Below, one piece after another: positions 7,883 through 17,102 of a DNA stretch of 60,274 nucleotides (its first letter is position 1; each line of letters begins with the position of its first letter). The notes under the pieces are model-generated. The model was not told the DNA's origin and did no database searches. It was given only the letters and a program-made list of their open reading frames with translations. This DNA comes from Melioribacteraceae bacterium (GTDB lineage Bacteria; Bacteroidota; Ignavibacteria; Ignavibacteriales; Melioribacteraceae): NCBI GenBank assembly GCA_021740785.1, contig JAIOZI010000027.1, positions 1 to 60,274 on the forward strand. The letters run 5' to 3'. The position numbers and the translations under genes were made by a program.

Positions 7883-9619
7883 ATGTTTAAATTCACTTTT
7901 TTCTATTTACTAATTTTTCCGCTTTCTCTTTTTGCACAAAGCGGTTTACCTTCTACTCTAAAAGCTGTAGGAGCGCCTAATGATCCCGCGGTGGAAGTCA
8001 GTTGGAATCGATATCATGATTATGCCGGCATGACTGATATTTTGAATGAATTAAATAATGCATACCAAAATTTATCCTCGCTTGAATCAATTGGAAAATC
8101 TTACGAAGGAAAAGATCTTTGGTGTATTACAATAACAAATTTTGAAAGCGGCAAACCTGAAGATAAACCGGCTTATTATATTGATGCATCAATTCATGCG
8201 AATGAGGCGCAAGCCGTTGAAGTGGCTCTTTATACAGCCTGGTTTTTATTGGAAACTTATGACGAAATTGATTTCACTAAACAGCTTCTGAATCGTGTTA
8301 CGTTTTATATTATTCCCATGCAGAGCCCGGACAGCCGAGACAAATTTTTCTATGAACCCAATACCGCACATTCACCTCGCTCGGGACAAATACCTCGGGA
8401 CGATGACGGTGACGGATTAATGGACGAAGACGGTTATGACGATCTGAACAACGACGGTTTTATTACCCAGATGAGGATTAAATCAAAATACGGAAGATGG
8501 AAAACCGATCCGGACGATTCACGCATAATGGTTAGATGCAAACCGGATGAAATCGGAAGCTACGATCTTATCTGGAGCGAGGGAATAGACAATGACGGAG
8601 ATGGAATAATTAATGAAGACGGCGACGGTTATTATGATCCTAATAGAAATTGGGGAAGGTTATGGCGCCCTCATTACATTCAATACGGTGCAGACCGTTA
8701 CCCTTTCAGTCTGCCGGAAACAAAAGCAATTGAGAATTTTCTGTCGAAACATCCGAACATACTCGGTTCACAATCTTATCACAATACGGGCGGAATGATT
8801 TTAATAGGTCCATATCAAAATGAAGCTGACTTTAGATTTGAAGACGATCTGCAGTTAATTGATTTCATTGGTAAAAAAGGATTGGAATTGCTGCCCGGTT
8901 ATAAATATATCAATTCATATAAAGATTTTTATCCAACCTACGGAGATGAAACGAACTGGCACTATGCGGGTCATGGTATTATGTCGTTTGTTAACGAATT
9001 GTGGACACAGTACAACATGTTCCGGGAAGATCCCGAAAACTCAACCGAAACGATTTATAAGTTTGATAAATATTTACTATTCGGTGATGCGTTTGTAGAC
9101 TGGGAAGAGGTTGAACATCCAAAATATGGAAAGGTTGAAGTCGGCGGAATCAAAAAAACATTCGGAAGAATGCCTCCTTCGTTTTTACTCGAAGAAGAGT
9201 GTCACCGTAACATGGCATTCACATTGATGCATGCAGATATGCTGCCGCAGCTCTCAATTGAGAATGAAAAAATAGATGAGCTTGATGGCGGACTTTATAA
9301 AATTACGGTCGATATAATTAATAAAAGGTTGATGCCGACCAAGTTAAGCGTTGATAAAGAATATAAAATCACAAGACCTGATTGGATTGAAATAAGCGGC
9401 GCCGAAGTGATCAGCGGGGGGATTAAAAAATCAGAGTATGATAAAGATTTTTCAGCACAGGAATATAAACCGGAAAAATTGATGATAGAAAGAATTGACG
9501 GAAATTCCAAAGTTACAGCCTCGTGGCTTGTATCCGGCAGCGGATCATACACAATAAAAGTGAACAGTATTAAAGGTGGAAAAATTGAAAAAGTTATCAA
9601 ACCCAAAAACACAAATTAA
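7883..9619 (+). CDS. M14 zinc carboxypeptidase, secreted
   Basis: 578 aa from ATG 7883, preceded by GGGGGAG. Signal peptide ends in SLFAQS. The zinc motif is H105-A-N-E108, the third zinc His is H300 in SQSYHNTGG, and the substrate carboxylate site is represented by DPNRNWG. Two Asp-rich inserts (DDDGDGLMDEDGYDDLNNDG and DNDGDGIINEDGDG) resemble calcium-binding thrombospondin type 3/EF-like loops. The C-terminal 120 residues form a separate beta domain seen in all three local copies. It should release C-terminal amino acids from peptides outside the cytoplasm. The next paralogue starts 13 nt after its stop. Confidence 0.9.
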   Translation: MFKFTFFYLLIFPLSLFAQSGLPSTLKAVGAPNDPAVEVSWNRYHDYAGMTDILNELNNAYQNLSSLESIGKSYEGKDLWCITITNFESGKPEDKPAYYIDASIHANEAQAVEVALYTAWFLLETYDEIDFTKQLLNRVTFYIIPMQSPDSRDKFFYEPNTAHSPRSGQIPRDDDGDGLMDEDGYDDLNNDGFITQMRIKSKYGRWKTDPDDSRIMVRCKPDEIGSYDLIWSEGIDNDGDGIINEDGDGYYDPNRNWGRLWRPHYIQYGADRYPFSLPETKAIENFLSKHPNILGSQSYHNTGGMILIGPYQNEADFRFEDDLQLIDFIGKKGLELLPGYKYINSYKDFYPTYGDETNWHYAGHGIMSFVNELWTQYNMFREDPENSTETIYKFDKYLLFGDAFVDWEEVEHPKYGKVEVGGIKKTFGRMPPSFLLEEECHRNMAFTLMHADMLPQLSIENEKIDELDGGLYKITVDIINKRLMPTKLSVDKEYKITRPDWIEISGAEVISGGIKKSEYDKDFSAQEYKPEKLMIERIDGNSKVTASWLVSGSGSYTIKVNSIKGGKIEKVIKPKNTN

Positions 9620-9632
9620 AGCGGGATTTGAA

Positions 9633-11363
9633 ATGAGAAAAAATTATTTGTTAGTTGTAACTCTAATTTTAACACAATTTGTATTTGCGCAGAACGAGCT
9701 TACCGAATCTGCTTTAAAAGCAATCGGAGCGCCTAACAAACCAAAGGTTGACGTATCATGGAATAGATACTACGACTGGAAGGGCGTAACCGAAATAATT
9801 CAGAAACTCAATAACGCATACCCTGAGCTATCCACGCTTGAAAGCATAGGCAAATCCAACGAAGGGAAAGACCTGTGGTGTTTGACTATCACAAATCCGG
9901 AAACCGGTAATCACAATGAGAAACCTGCTTTTTATATAGATGCTTCAATTCATGCAAATGAAATACAAGCGGTTGAAGTTGCAATGTATACTGCCTGGTA
10001 TCTGCTTGAAAGCTATGATCAAAATAAATTTATAAAAGAGTTGGTTGACAGATTAACGTTTTATATAGTTCCGTTTCAAAGCCCGGACAGTCGCGACATA
10101 TTCATACATGAAGCAAGATCAAATCGTTCCGGGACCGTTGCGCGAGATGATGACGGGGACGGACTGATAAACGAAGACTTTCCCGATGATCTCAACAACG
10201 ACGGATTCATTTCTCAGATGCGTGTGAAATCATCAACCGGGAGATGGAAAACTCACCCTGATTATCCTCACTTAATGGTTAGATGTGAACCGGATGAAAC
10301 AGGCGAATACGAGGTTTTCTGGAGAGAAGGAATTGATAACGACGGTGACGGTGAAATTAATGAAGACGGCGACGGCTATTATGATCCGAATAGAAATTGG
10401 GGCTGGTACTGGCGCCCGCATTATGTACAATACGGCGCTGATCGTTATCCTTTCAGTCTGCCTGAAACTCGAGCAATCGGGAATTTTTTAAAGTCACATC
10501 CTAATGTTCTGGCTTCACAGTCGTATCATAACGCAGGTGGAATGATCTTGCGCGGACCGGGAACAAAAGAAGATGATGTTTACCGTGACGACGAACAATT
10601 GTTTGATTTTGTCGGAAAGACGGGTGAAGATATTCTTCCCGGTTATGATTACATGATTACTTACAAAGATCTTTATACTGTTTACGGCGGAGAAACCGAT
10701 TGGCAGTATAAGTCACTGGGAATAATGCCTTATGTAAATGAGTTGTGGACTTCATTCAACATGTTTAGAAAAGAATCGGAGGGAGGATTTTTCGGTTCGC
10801 GGGAAACAATGTATAAGTTTGATAAATATTTATTATTCGGCGATGCACTTATCGAATGGGAAGAAGTAGATCATCCAAAATACGGCAAAGTTGAGGTTGG
10901 CGGAATGAAAAAAACATTCGGAAGAATGCCTCCTTCATTTTTGCTTGAAGAAGAATGTCACAGAAATATGGCTTTCACATTGTTCCAAGCATCTCTTCTT
11001 CCGATGATTTCAATAGAAGATTTTGAAAAAAAATTTCTTGGAAACGGTTTGTATGAAATTACTGTCGTTATTTTCAATCAAAAGACTCTGCCGACAAAAC
11101 TTGCGGTTGATGTAGAGCATAAATTAACTCGTCCCGATTGGATAAGACTGAAGGGCGCAACCGTGATAAGCGGCGGGGTTAAAGATTCGGAATATGAAAC
11201 CGACTTTGACGAACAGAAACACAACCCTGAAAAAATTACTATTGATAGAATAGATGGAAACTCTACCGTGGTAGTAAGCTGGATTGTTTCCGGAAGCGGA
11301 CCTTATGCAATCGAAGTGAATTCAGTAAAAGGCGGAAAGGTAGAAAAAACTTTTAAGCAGTAA
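9633..11363 (+). CDS. M14 zinc carboxypeptidase, secreted (tandem paralogue)
   Basis: 576 aa from ATG 9633; longer upstream starts would lack the signal peptide (LTQFVFAQN) at the N-terminus. Zinc ligands are H107-A-N-E110 and H299 in SQSYHNAGG, with DPNRNWG for substrate binding and the same two Asp-rich, probably calcium-binding, inserts. It is highly similar throughout to the gene just upstream, so the pair arose by tandem duplication. Last gene of the three-copy cluster, probably one transcript from 6233. Specificity is not predictable. Confidence 0.9.
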   Translation: MRKNYLLVVTLILTQFVFAQNELTESALKAIGAPNKPKVDVSWNRYYDWKGVTEIIQKLNNAYPELSTLESIGKSNEGKDLWCLTITNPETGNHNEKPAFYIDASIHANEIQAVEVAMYTAWYLLESYDQNKFIKELVDRLTFYIVPFQSPDSRDIFIHEARSNRSGTVARDDDGDGLINEDFPDDLNNDGFISQMRVKSSTGRWKTHPDYPHLMVRCEPDETGEYEVFWREGIDNDGDGEINEDGDGYYDPNRNWGWYWRPHYVQYGADRYPFSLPETRAIGNFLKSHPNVLASQSYHNAGGMILRGPGTKEDDVYRDDEQLFDFVGKTGEDILPGYDYMITYKDLYTVYGGETDWQYKSLGIMPYVNELWTSFNMFRKESEGGFFGSRETMYKFDKYLLFGDALIEWEEVDHPKYGKVEVGGMKKTFGRMPPSFLLEEECHRNMAFTLFQASLLPMISIEDFEKKFLGNGLYEITVVIFNQKTLPTKLAVDVEHKLTRPDWIRLKGATVISGGVKDSEYETDFDEQKHNPEKITIDRIDGNSTVVVSWIVSGSGPYAIEVNSVKGGKVEKTFKQ

Positions 11364-11524
11364 ATGATTAACACGGCGTGACCGTATTATTAAAAATGGA
11401 ATAAGTTCACGGGGGGAAGATCATTTCTTTTCAATCTGTGATTCCTTTTAGTTCGAGGCATTCATTTATTGTTTGCCATTATTATTTTAAGTAACGAAGC
11501 AGCTCAAAATAAATTTATGATTAT

Positions 11525-12136
11525 ATGAAAAATTATTCTGTAATAGTTTTTGATTTGGGAAATGTTTTAATCCCTTTCGATTACTCAAAAATGATTAACA
11601 AACTCAATGATATTGCTGATGGATTGGGCGATCACTTTGAGAAACTGTACCGCGATAATTATGAAGCGGGGCACCGTAAATTTGAAAGGTGGCAGATAAC
11701 AAATGATCAGTTCCTCGATCTGATGATGGAGTGGACAAAGAATAACATTACCCGTGAGGAATTCTGCCACATTTATTCCGATATATTTGAAGTGAACAAA
11801 GAGGTGTCGTCGCTTCTCCCGCAACTAAAAGAAAAGTATCAATTGGTCTTGCTTTCGAATACAAACGATATTCATAAAAAGTACGGTTGGGAAAAATATG
11901 ATTTCCTCAAACATTTTGATAAACTGATTCTCTCTCACGAAATCGGAGCTGTTAAACCGGAAGAAAAAATTTATAAAGCGGTCGAACAGTTCACTCAAAA
12001 GCCTGCGGATGAACATATTTTTATCGACGACATAAAGGAATATGTTGACGCAGCCAAAAATTTAAATTGGGATGGAATACAATTCACCGGTTATGATAAT
12101 TTGGTTGCGGAATTACAACTAAGAAATATCTTATGA
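11525..12136 (+). CDS. HAD-family phosphatase (YihX-like)
   Basis: 203 aa. Motif I is VFDLGNVLIPFD, motif II LLSNTN near residue 117, Lys in AVKPEEKIYK near residue 143, and motif IV FIDDIKEY near residue 165. This arrangement with an alpha-helical C1 cap fits the YihX/alpha-D-glucose-1-phosphate phosphatase-like branch; other sugar phosphates or FMN are possible. No signal peptide. It converges with the GHL10 gene, 32 nt apart. The 161-bp gap upstream contains no recognised feature. Confidence 0.85.
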   Translation: MKNYSVIVFDLGNVLIPFDYSKMINKLNDIADGLGDHFEKLYRDNYEAGHRKFERWQITNDQFLDLMMEWTKNNITREEFCHIYSDIFEVNKEVSSLLPQLKEKYQLVLLSNTNDIHKKYGWEKYDFLKHFDKLILSHEIGAVKPEEKIYKAVEQFTQKPADEHIFIDDIKEYVDAAKNLNWDGIQFTGYDNLVAELQLRNIL

Positions 12137-12168
12137 TGCTATAGAAACAACAGATTATCGACTTATAA

Positions 12169-13875
12169 CTACAAAAGAAGTTTATGTTCTTTTCCGCTTT
12201 TTACAAATTTGATTTTTAGAAAATCAAATTTATCAACTCCGGGTTCAAGTTCAATTATCATATTTCCAAAACTAACATTAACACTTTTGCTTGTTTGCTC
12301 GGAGAAGCCGCTGCCTAAAATTACTTCGACTTTGTCATTCGTATCTGAAAAAAACAGAACTGCAAAGCTCCCGTTTTTTCGTTTAATCAAAACCGGGTTA
12401 TCCAATATGTCAATGTTATCGGCAAGTTGTTTCATCTCAGGTATAGTTACCTTCAAAACGTTAGAACTGTTTTCACTTTCATTCCAAAGTTTATCAACTG
12501 ATTTTAATGTGAGGTAATAATTGACAGTTTGTGGTTTGTCGACTGCCAATGTTACCGATGTGTTATGTGCATCAAGCAAATCAATTAAATAATCGGAATC
12601 GGTTTGAGCTTTATCTGTAGGAAGTTTATAAAGCGAATAATACTGCACACCGCTGTTCCGGTGGTCATCTTCTGCGGCAGTCCAGCTAAGTTTCAGCTTA
12701 GATGGTTTACCTGAAATATATTCATATGTCAGGTTCTGCGGCGCTTTGGGATTGACTGAATCTATCCATGGCATCGGTGCCGGATATACCCTGCCCGAGA
12801 ATGATTTGAAATTATAATCCGCGATAAATTGATAACGAAAAAAAGAAACTCCTGCCGCCCCGGCATCGCGTGAAAATTGAATCATTCTTTCGATTTCGTT
12901 TAACACTTCGGATTTGTAAGGTGCGGTGCCGAGCACAATACTTTTTCCAAATGAATTTTTGAGCCAGTCATTTGCAACAACATCAAATTTTGGATTGCGT
13001 TCAAAGTCCCAATAAATTTGCGGAACAACATAATCCATTATCCCGCGCTTAAGCCACTCGCGTGCATCCTGGTTCACGTCAACATAACCTTGAAAACCTT
13101 TCCCGTTTTCGATGTTCTTATAAATACCAATCGGAGCCGCACCGACCTTCACATACGGTTTGACTGTCTTCACCTTTTTGTACAAATCGCCGATAAAAAT
13201 ATTAAGGTTCTCTCTTCTCCAATCATCACGCGCTAATCCATTTCCGTAGAGCGAGTACGATTCATTATCATTAAAAGCCGCACCGGGGTAACGAATAAAA
13301 TCGAGATGAATGCCGTCTACATCATAATTGCTTACCAGTTCAGTAAAGGATTTCACTAAATATTCTCTAACTTCCGGGTAACCCATGTCAAGCCAGTATT
13401 GATTTTTTCCTTCGAGACTTATTTTTACTGACCAGTATTTATACTTATTAACTACATGTTCTGCAGATTGAATATGCTCTGATTCCTGTCCGGCAAAACA
13501 TCTAACTACATTTACCCATACATGAATTTCCAAACCATTTTTGCGCGCAAGTTTAATCGCAAATTCCAGCGGATCGTATGATGGCGCGGCGCCCTCTTTT
13601 CCGCTAATGTACGGAGACCACGGATCATAAGAGGAGTTATACATGACTGTCCCGTTGCTCCTAACCTGAAAGTAAACCGTGTTAAGATTCTTCTTCTTTA
13701 TATTCTCAAATATTTTTTCTAGTGATCTCTTTTGTTCGGCTTCATTAAAAGTATTCGGCGGCCAATCCAGCCTGTAGTTTGTAGTCAGCCAAACAGCCCT
13801 TGTCTCTCTTTCGCCCTGTGCCGCTATTATTGTTGAGAGCAGCACTAGACTTATTAAAATAAAATTGATTTTCAT
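12169..13875 (-). CDS. GHL10 (DUF187) family secreted glycoside hydrolase
   Basis: 568 aa with signal peptide (STIIAAQG). The TIM-barrel part, about residues 20-360, contains the hallmarks RAVWLTT, FQVRSNGTVMYNSSYDPWSP, GLEIHVWVNVVR, DGIHLDFIRYP and VVPQIYWDFER, matching the YngK/GHL10 family that acts on polysaccharides. The remaining 200 residues look like a fibronectin-III-like domain plus a beta tail. In the family, conserved Asp/Glu in the barrel are likely catalytic, and DGIHLDFIRY is the best candidate site. Located downstream of aroB on the same strand with a 33-nt gap. Confidence 0.88.
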   Translation of the reverse strand: MKINFILISLVLLSTIIAAQGERETRAVWLTTNYRLDWPPNTFNEAEQKRSLEKIFENIKKKNLNTVYFQVRSNGTVMYNSSYDPWSPYISGKEGAAPSYDPLEFAIKLARKNGLEIHVWVNVVRCFAGQESEHIQSAEHVVNKYKYWSVKISLEGKNQYWLDMGYPEVREYLVKSFTELVSNYDVDGIHLDFIRYPGAAFNDNESYSLYGNGLARDDWRRENLNIFIGDLYKKVKTVKPYVKVGAAPIGIYKNIENGKGFQGYVDVNQDAREWLKRGIMDYVVPQIYWDFERNPKFDVVANDWLKNSFGKSIVLGTAPYKSEVLNEIERMIQFSRDAGAAGVSFFRYQFIADYNFKSFSGRVYPAPMPWIDSVNPKAPQNLTYEYISGKPSKLKLSWTAAEDDHRNSGVQYYSLYKLPTDKAQTDSDYLIDLLDAHNTSVTLAVDKPQTVNYYLTLKSVDKLWNESENSSNVLKVTIPEMKQLADNIDILDNPVLIKRKNGSFAVLFFSDTNDKVEVILGSGFSEQTSKSVNVSFGNMIIELEPGVDKFDFLKIKFVKSGKEHKLLL

Positions 13876-13908
13876 CGATGGATAGTTTTTAGTTGTTTAT
13901 TTGATGGA

Positions 13909-14997
13909 TTAGTTGATGAACAGCGATAGACCATTTTCGATTGCTTTCTTAATTTGTTTCTTCTCGACTGAAACATCAACGAGCAACTCGCCAATTCCTT
14001 TCAGTAAAACAAATTTAATTTTCCCGTCACGATTTTTTTTATCCCGCAACATAATTTTGATTATTTCATTTTCATCCGGTTTTTCAAGATCAAACTTTTG
14101 TGTGAATAATTTAATCGGCTCTAAGTGTTTTTCAAGTTCTGCAGTGGTTATCAAATTTAGTTGATGTGACAAGTATAACGCGCAGCTGATTCCCGTCACA
14201 ACGGCTTCCCCGTGTTTTAGTTTATGATTCTGCTGAACTTCAAGCGCATGTGCAAATGTATGACCGAGGTTCAGAATTTTCCTTAAACCGCTTTCTTTTT
14301 CATCTTGCCGAACTACTGCAGCTTTTATTTTTACAGACTCATAAATAATTTTTGTGATCACATCGCTTTTTAATTTAACAGCGTCTCGATAATTTTTTAT
14401 AAAGTATTTATTAAACGAATCATTCGACAAGAAAGCATACTTAACAACTTCTCCTAGCCCGCAATTTATTTCCTCCGGGGGAAGTGTTTTGAAAAACTTC
14501 GTGTCGACAATTACAAGTTCCGGTTGATAGAACGTACCGATAAGGTTTTTAGTGTTGTGGAAGTTGATTCCCGTCTTTCCTCCAATTGCACTATCGACAG
14601 AAGCAAGAAGTGTTGTTGGAAGATGGACCAATTGAATTCCCCGCATGTAGGTTGAGGCTGCAAAGCCGGCAATGTCACCGACAATTCCACCGCAGATAGC
14701 AATCAACGCCGAATCTCTTCCGTATCCGTTTTTTATTAATCTCTCATGAATTTTCTGTAATGTCTCGTAAGTTTTATTCTCTTCCTTTGCAGTGATAATC
14801 AACTTTTTTGCACCGGGATTTGCTTTAATTATTTTATCTATTACAGCTTTATGATACTTATAAACTTTACTGTCGATTACAAAAAAACGCTTTGCTTTAA
14901 TTTTATGTTTTTTCAGAAGAACATTAACATCCTTAATTCCCGAATCAATTATTACATCATAGTCTTGCGTTTGAGTGCTAACTTTAATTTTTCTCAT
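13909..14997 (-). CDS. aroB: 3-dehydroquinate synthase
   Basis: 362 aa from ATG 14997, chosen because it starts inside the end of aroK (14-nt overlap) and matches the family N-terminus; a longer frame up to 15066 would overlap aroK more. It turns DAHP into 3-dehydroquinate in the shikimate pathway, using NAD and a divalent metal. Visible motifs: GGIVGDIAGFAASTYMRG, LPTTLLASVDSAIGGKTG, GEVVKYAFL, the metal ligands within LNLGHTFAHALE and KHGEAV. Full length. Co-transcribed with aroK. Confidence 0.96.
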   Translation of the reverse strand: MRKIKVSTQTQDYDVIIDSGIKDVNVLLKKHKIKAKRFFVIDSKVYKYHKAVIDKIIKANPGAKKLIITAKEENKTYETLQKIHERLIKNGYGRDSALIAICGGIVGDIAGFAASTYMRGIQLVHLPTTLLASVDSAIGGKTGINFHNTKNLIGTFYQPELVIVDTKFFKTLPPEEINCGLGEVVKYAFLSNDSFNKYFIKNYRDAVKLKSDVITKIIYESVKIKAAVVRQDEKESGLRKILNLGHTFAHALEVQQNHKLKHGEAVVTGISCALYLSHQLNLITTAELEKHLEPIKLFTQKFDLEKPDENEIIKIMLRDKKNRDGKIKFVLLKGIGELLVDVSVEKKQIKKAIENGLSLFIN

Positions 14998-15535
14998 TAA
15001 TAAATCTCTTAATTTTTTTTGCAATTTTATCAACTGTAATTCCGACGGGATAGTTATCGGAATCAATAATTAAATCAGAGCCTTCATAATATTTAGATCT
15101 CTCGTTCAACATTCTCTCAATCCGTTCAATAAATTCCTCCTTTGAATTTTCTGCCAGAACAAGATCGCGGAATAACGGTCTATCGATTTTATTCTTCAAT
15201 CTTTTATAGAGCATTTCCGGTGTTACTTTCAAATATATCAGCGTACCGGTAGATTTCAGCTTCGAGTAAATTTCATCGACGGTAATCGTTCCGCCGCCTA
15301 ATGATAAAACCAGGTTCTCCTGTGAAGCTATTCTCGAAATTGTTTCGTGCTCAATTTTACGAAACTTTTCTTCACCAAGTTCTTCAAAAATTTCAACTAT
15401 GGATTTTCCTTGTTCTTTTTCAATCACTTTGTCGAGATCATAAAAATCCCAGCCCAGTACATTTGCAAGAATCGGTCCGATTGTACTCTTACCGCTTGTC
15501 ATAAATCCGGTTAAATAAATTCTTTTTGTTCTCAT
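14984..15535 (-). CDS. aroK: Shikimate kinase
   Basis: 183 aa. Walker A is GFMTSGKST (residues 10-18), followed by the shikimate-binding DLD (FYDLDKVIE), FRKIEHE and the GGGT loop (LSLGGGTIT), with the lid Arg in IDRPLF. It phosphorylates shikimate with ATP. Length is standard. It is translationally coupled to aroB through a 14-nt overlap. On the minus strand a TATATTTG (reverse complement at 15554-15561) lies 18 nt before the ATG and fits the Bacteroidota -7 element, although no clear -33 TTG was found. Confidence 0.95.
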   Translation of the reverse strand: MRTKRIYLTGFMTSGKSTIGPILANVLGWDFYDLDKVIEKEQGKSIVEIFEELGEEKFRKIEHETISRIASQENLVLSLGGGTITVDEIYSKLKSTGTLIYLKVTPEMLYKRLKNKIDRPLFRDLVLAENSKEEFIERIERMLNERSKYYEGSDLIIDSDNYPVGITVDKIAKKIKRFINEKN

Positions 15536-15582
15536 TTGTATTTTTCTTTATACCAAATATATAATCAACCAAATTCTTAATC

Positions 15583-15694
15583 TTTTTCTTACTCTTATTC
15601 TTACTCTTATTCTTACTCTTACTCGAAGTTGGTTTTTGCATCCCTTTCTTAAATTCTTAGATTAAGATTAGGAGTAAGATAAAGAGTAAGAAAA
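15583..15694. repeat. Inverted-repeat hairpin, copy 1 of 3
   Basis: The left arm is a pyrimidine-rich run made of TTCTTACTCTTA units (15583-15624). The right arm GAGTAAGATAAAGAGTAAGA (15672-15691, continuing AAA) is its reverse complement with a one-base shift. Between them lies GAAGTTGGTTTTTGCATCCC, shared by all three copies. This copy has an expanded left arm with additional 12-bp units. It abuts four-helix-bundle remnant A. Confidence 0.85.
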
Positions 15695-15811
15695 CTAAAA
15701 TTTAGTCAGCATCATAAGGAAATTGTTTTTCAACTTTTCTTCCCAAGCTACGAATTCTAATGCTTTTTGATATACTTTCAATTTCTCGTGATCAAAATAA
15801 TATTTACTCAT
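15695..15811 (-). pseudogene. Four-helix-bundle (23S rRNA IVS-type, TIGR02436-like) remnant A
   Basis: A 38-codon frame on the minus strand beginning MSKYYFDHEKLKVYQKALEF, then VAWEEKL. This N-terminus is characteristic of four-helix-bundle proteins encoded in 23S rRNA intervening sequences and in dispersed stand-alone copies. Those are normally about 115-130 aa, so only the first helix remains; after EEKLKNNF the rest is deleted and the frame ends in LTKF-stop. A GGGGAT motif precedes the ATG. Repeated almost exactly at 15951-16094, with an offset of 283 bp between starts. Confidence 0.75.
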
Positions 15812-15890
15812 TTTATCCCCGGGCTGTTGACTGACAAAACCAATGTGATTTTATATTTCCTGATCAACTTTTGCTTTCTTAATCATAATC

Positions 15891-15977
15891 TTTTTCTTAC
15901 TCTTACTCGAAGTTGGTTTTTGCATCTCCTTTTAAATTCTTAGATTAAGATTAGGAGTAAGATAAAGAGTAAGAAAA
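15891..15977. repeat. Inverted-repeat hairpin, copy 2 of 3
   Basis: Left arm TTTTTCTTACTCTTACTC (15891-15908) and right arm 15955-15977 (GAGTAAGATAAAGAGTAAGA plus AAA) are complementary, enclosing the same GAAGTTGGTTTTTGCATC core. The left flank CTTAATCATAATC is shared with copy 3. It separates the two four-helix-bundle remnants. Confidence 0.85.
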
Positions 15978-16094
15978 CTGAAATTTAGTCAGCATCATAC
16001 GGAAATTGTTTTTCAACTTTTCTTCCCAAGCTACGAATTCTAATGCTTTTTGATATACTTTCAATTTCTCGTGATCAAAATAATATTTACTCAT
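15951..16094 (-). pseudogene. Four-helix-bundle (IVS-type) remnant B
   Basis: Second copy of the truncated frame, 47 codons on the minus strand. It is nearly identical to remnant A including the ATAAAATGAG start context; differences include LKNNFRMM instead of LKNNFLMM and CAG where A has the TAG stop, so the frame reads on into the hairpin arm and ends at 15951. The same internal deletion in both copies shows that truncation came before the tandem duplication. Confidence 0.75.
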
Positions 16095-16172
16095 TTTATC
16101 CCCGGGTTGTTGACTGACAAAACCAATGTGATTTCATAATTCATGAACAACTTTTGTTTTCTTAATCATAAT

Positions 16173-16261
16173 CTTTTTCTTACTCTTACTCGAAGTTGGT
16201 TTTTGCATCCCTTTCTTAAATTCTTAGATTAAGATTAGGAGTAAGATAAAGAGTAAGAAAA
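16173..16261. repeat. Inverted-repeat hairpin, copy 3 of 3
   Basis: Left arm TTTTTCTTACTCTTACTC begins near 16174 and the right arm is 16239-16261. Core and flanks match copies 1 and 2. It closes the block hairpin-remnant-hairpin-remnant-hairpin that fills the 788-bp gap between the aroK promoter side and the barrel-protein gene. Nothing else coding is seen in this gap. Confidence 0.85.
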
Positions 16262-16323
16262 AAGTAAAACAAAATCATTTTGTTGCATAAATATAGTTAA
16301 ATGAAGTCTCTTTTGAATTGATA

Positions 16324-17052
16324 TTATAAATGATATGCTGCGCCAATCGCAAAGGTAATTCCATTAATATTTACTTTTGACGGAAATGATGACACGGGAA
16401 TTCTATAAATATTATTTCCGTGTTCAAATTCATTTTTATCATAAGTACTAATAAACTCTATATCCGGATCGCGGAAACGCATTTCAGTCCGGATTGAAAT
16501 ATTGTCTCTAATCATATAATCCATTCCTACGCTCACCTGAATACCGTAAGCGACCTCGCGTGTTTCGCTTGAAACAGTTACATCTATAATATTACGAATA
16601 TGTTTTCCGAAGTAAATACCGAGTCCCCCGCCCATAAAAAACTTGAACCGTTCTGTTGAGAATGGAAGAAGATAGAAACCATTAAATTCAACCGGGATAA
16701 TACTGTAACCGTCTTCAACCGAAAAGTTTGAAATCAATCCCAAACTTGGAATGGTTCTTCCGCTTACATTTATCGTTTTCCTAATGTACTCTGCATTTAT
16801 CCCGACAGCAAACTCATCACTAATTTTATATCTAATTTCAACCGAAGGATGCAGCAGCCCGTCCATTGGAATAGATTGATTTCTTAAAAAAGGATCGGAT
16901 GCGTTCGGGTAATAGAACATTTCGGAAGTGGTTGTGTAACTGTAGCTCGCCGAAATTGAAAAGCCGTTATCGTAATACTGCGCATTGAGTTCGGCTGAAG
17001 AAAGAATAAAGATTACGGAAACCAAAAATATGTTAGAAAATAATTTCATCAT
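16324..17052 (-). CDS. Outer-membrane beta-barrel protein, OmpA/OmpX-type
   Basis: 242 aa. Signal peptide (ILSSAELNAQ). The mature part alternates hydrophobic and polar residues in short strands with aromatic girdles (SISASYSYTTTS, FFMGGGLGIYFGKH, VSVGMDYMI) and ends in the strand FAIGAAYHL, typical of a small porin-like barrel (PF13505-like). Function unknown. It follows PhzF on the same strand with a 50-nt gap, and its 3' end faces the IVS-like repeat block. Confidence 0.75.
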   Translation of the reverse strand: MMKLFSNIFLVSVIFILSSAELNAQYYDNGFSISASYSYTTTSEMFYYPNASDPFLRNQSIPMDGLLHPSVEIRYKISDEFAVGINAEYIRKTINVSGRTIPSLGLISNFSVEDGYSIIPVEFNGFYLLPFSTERFKFFMGGGLGIYFGKHIRNIIDVTVSSETREVAYGIQVSVGMDYMIRDNISIRTEMRFRDPDIEFISTYDKNEFEHGNNIYRIPVSSFPSKVNINGITFAIGAAYHL

Positions 17053-17102
17053 TGATTAAAATAATAAATCTCACCTTACTATAAAGTGCAAAAAAAATGT
17101 AA

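Noticed and set aside
15574-16263. Repeat block considered as CRISPR or a tandem satellite
   Set aside because: The unit is about 283 bp and contains a recognisable truncated coding region plus inverted repeats.
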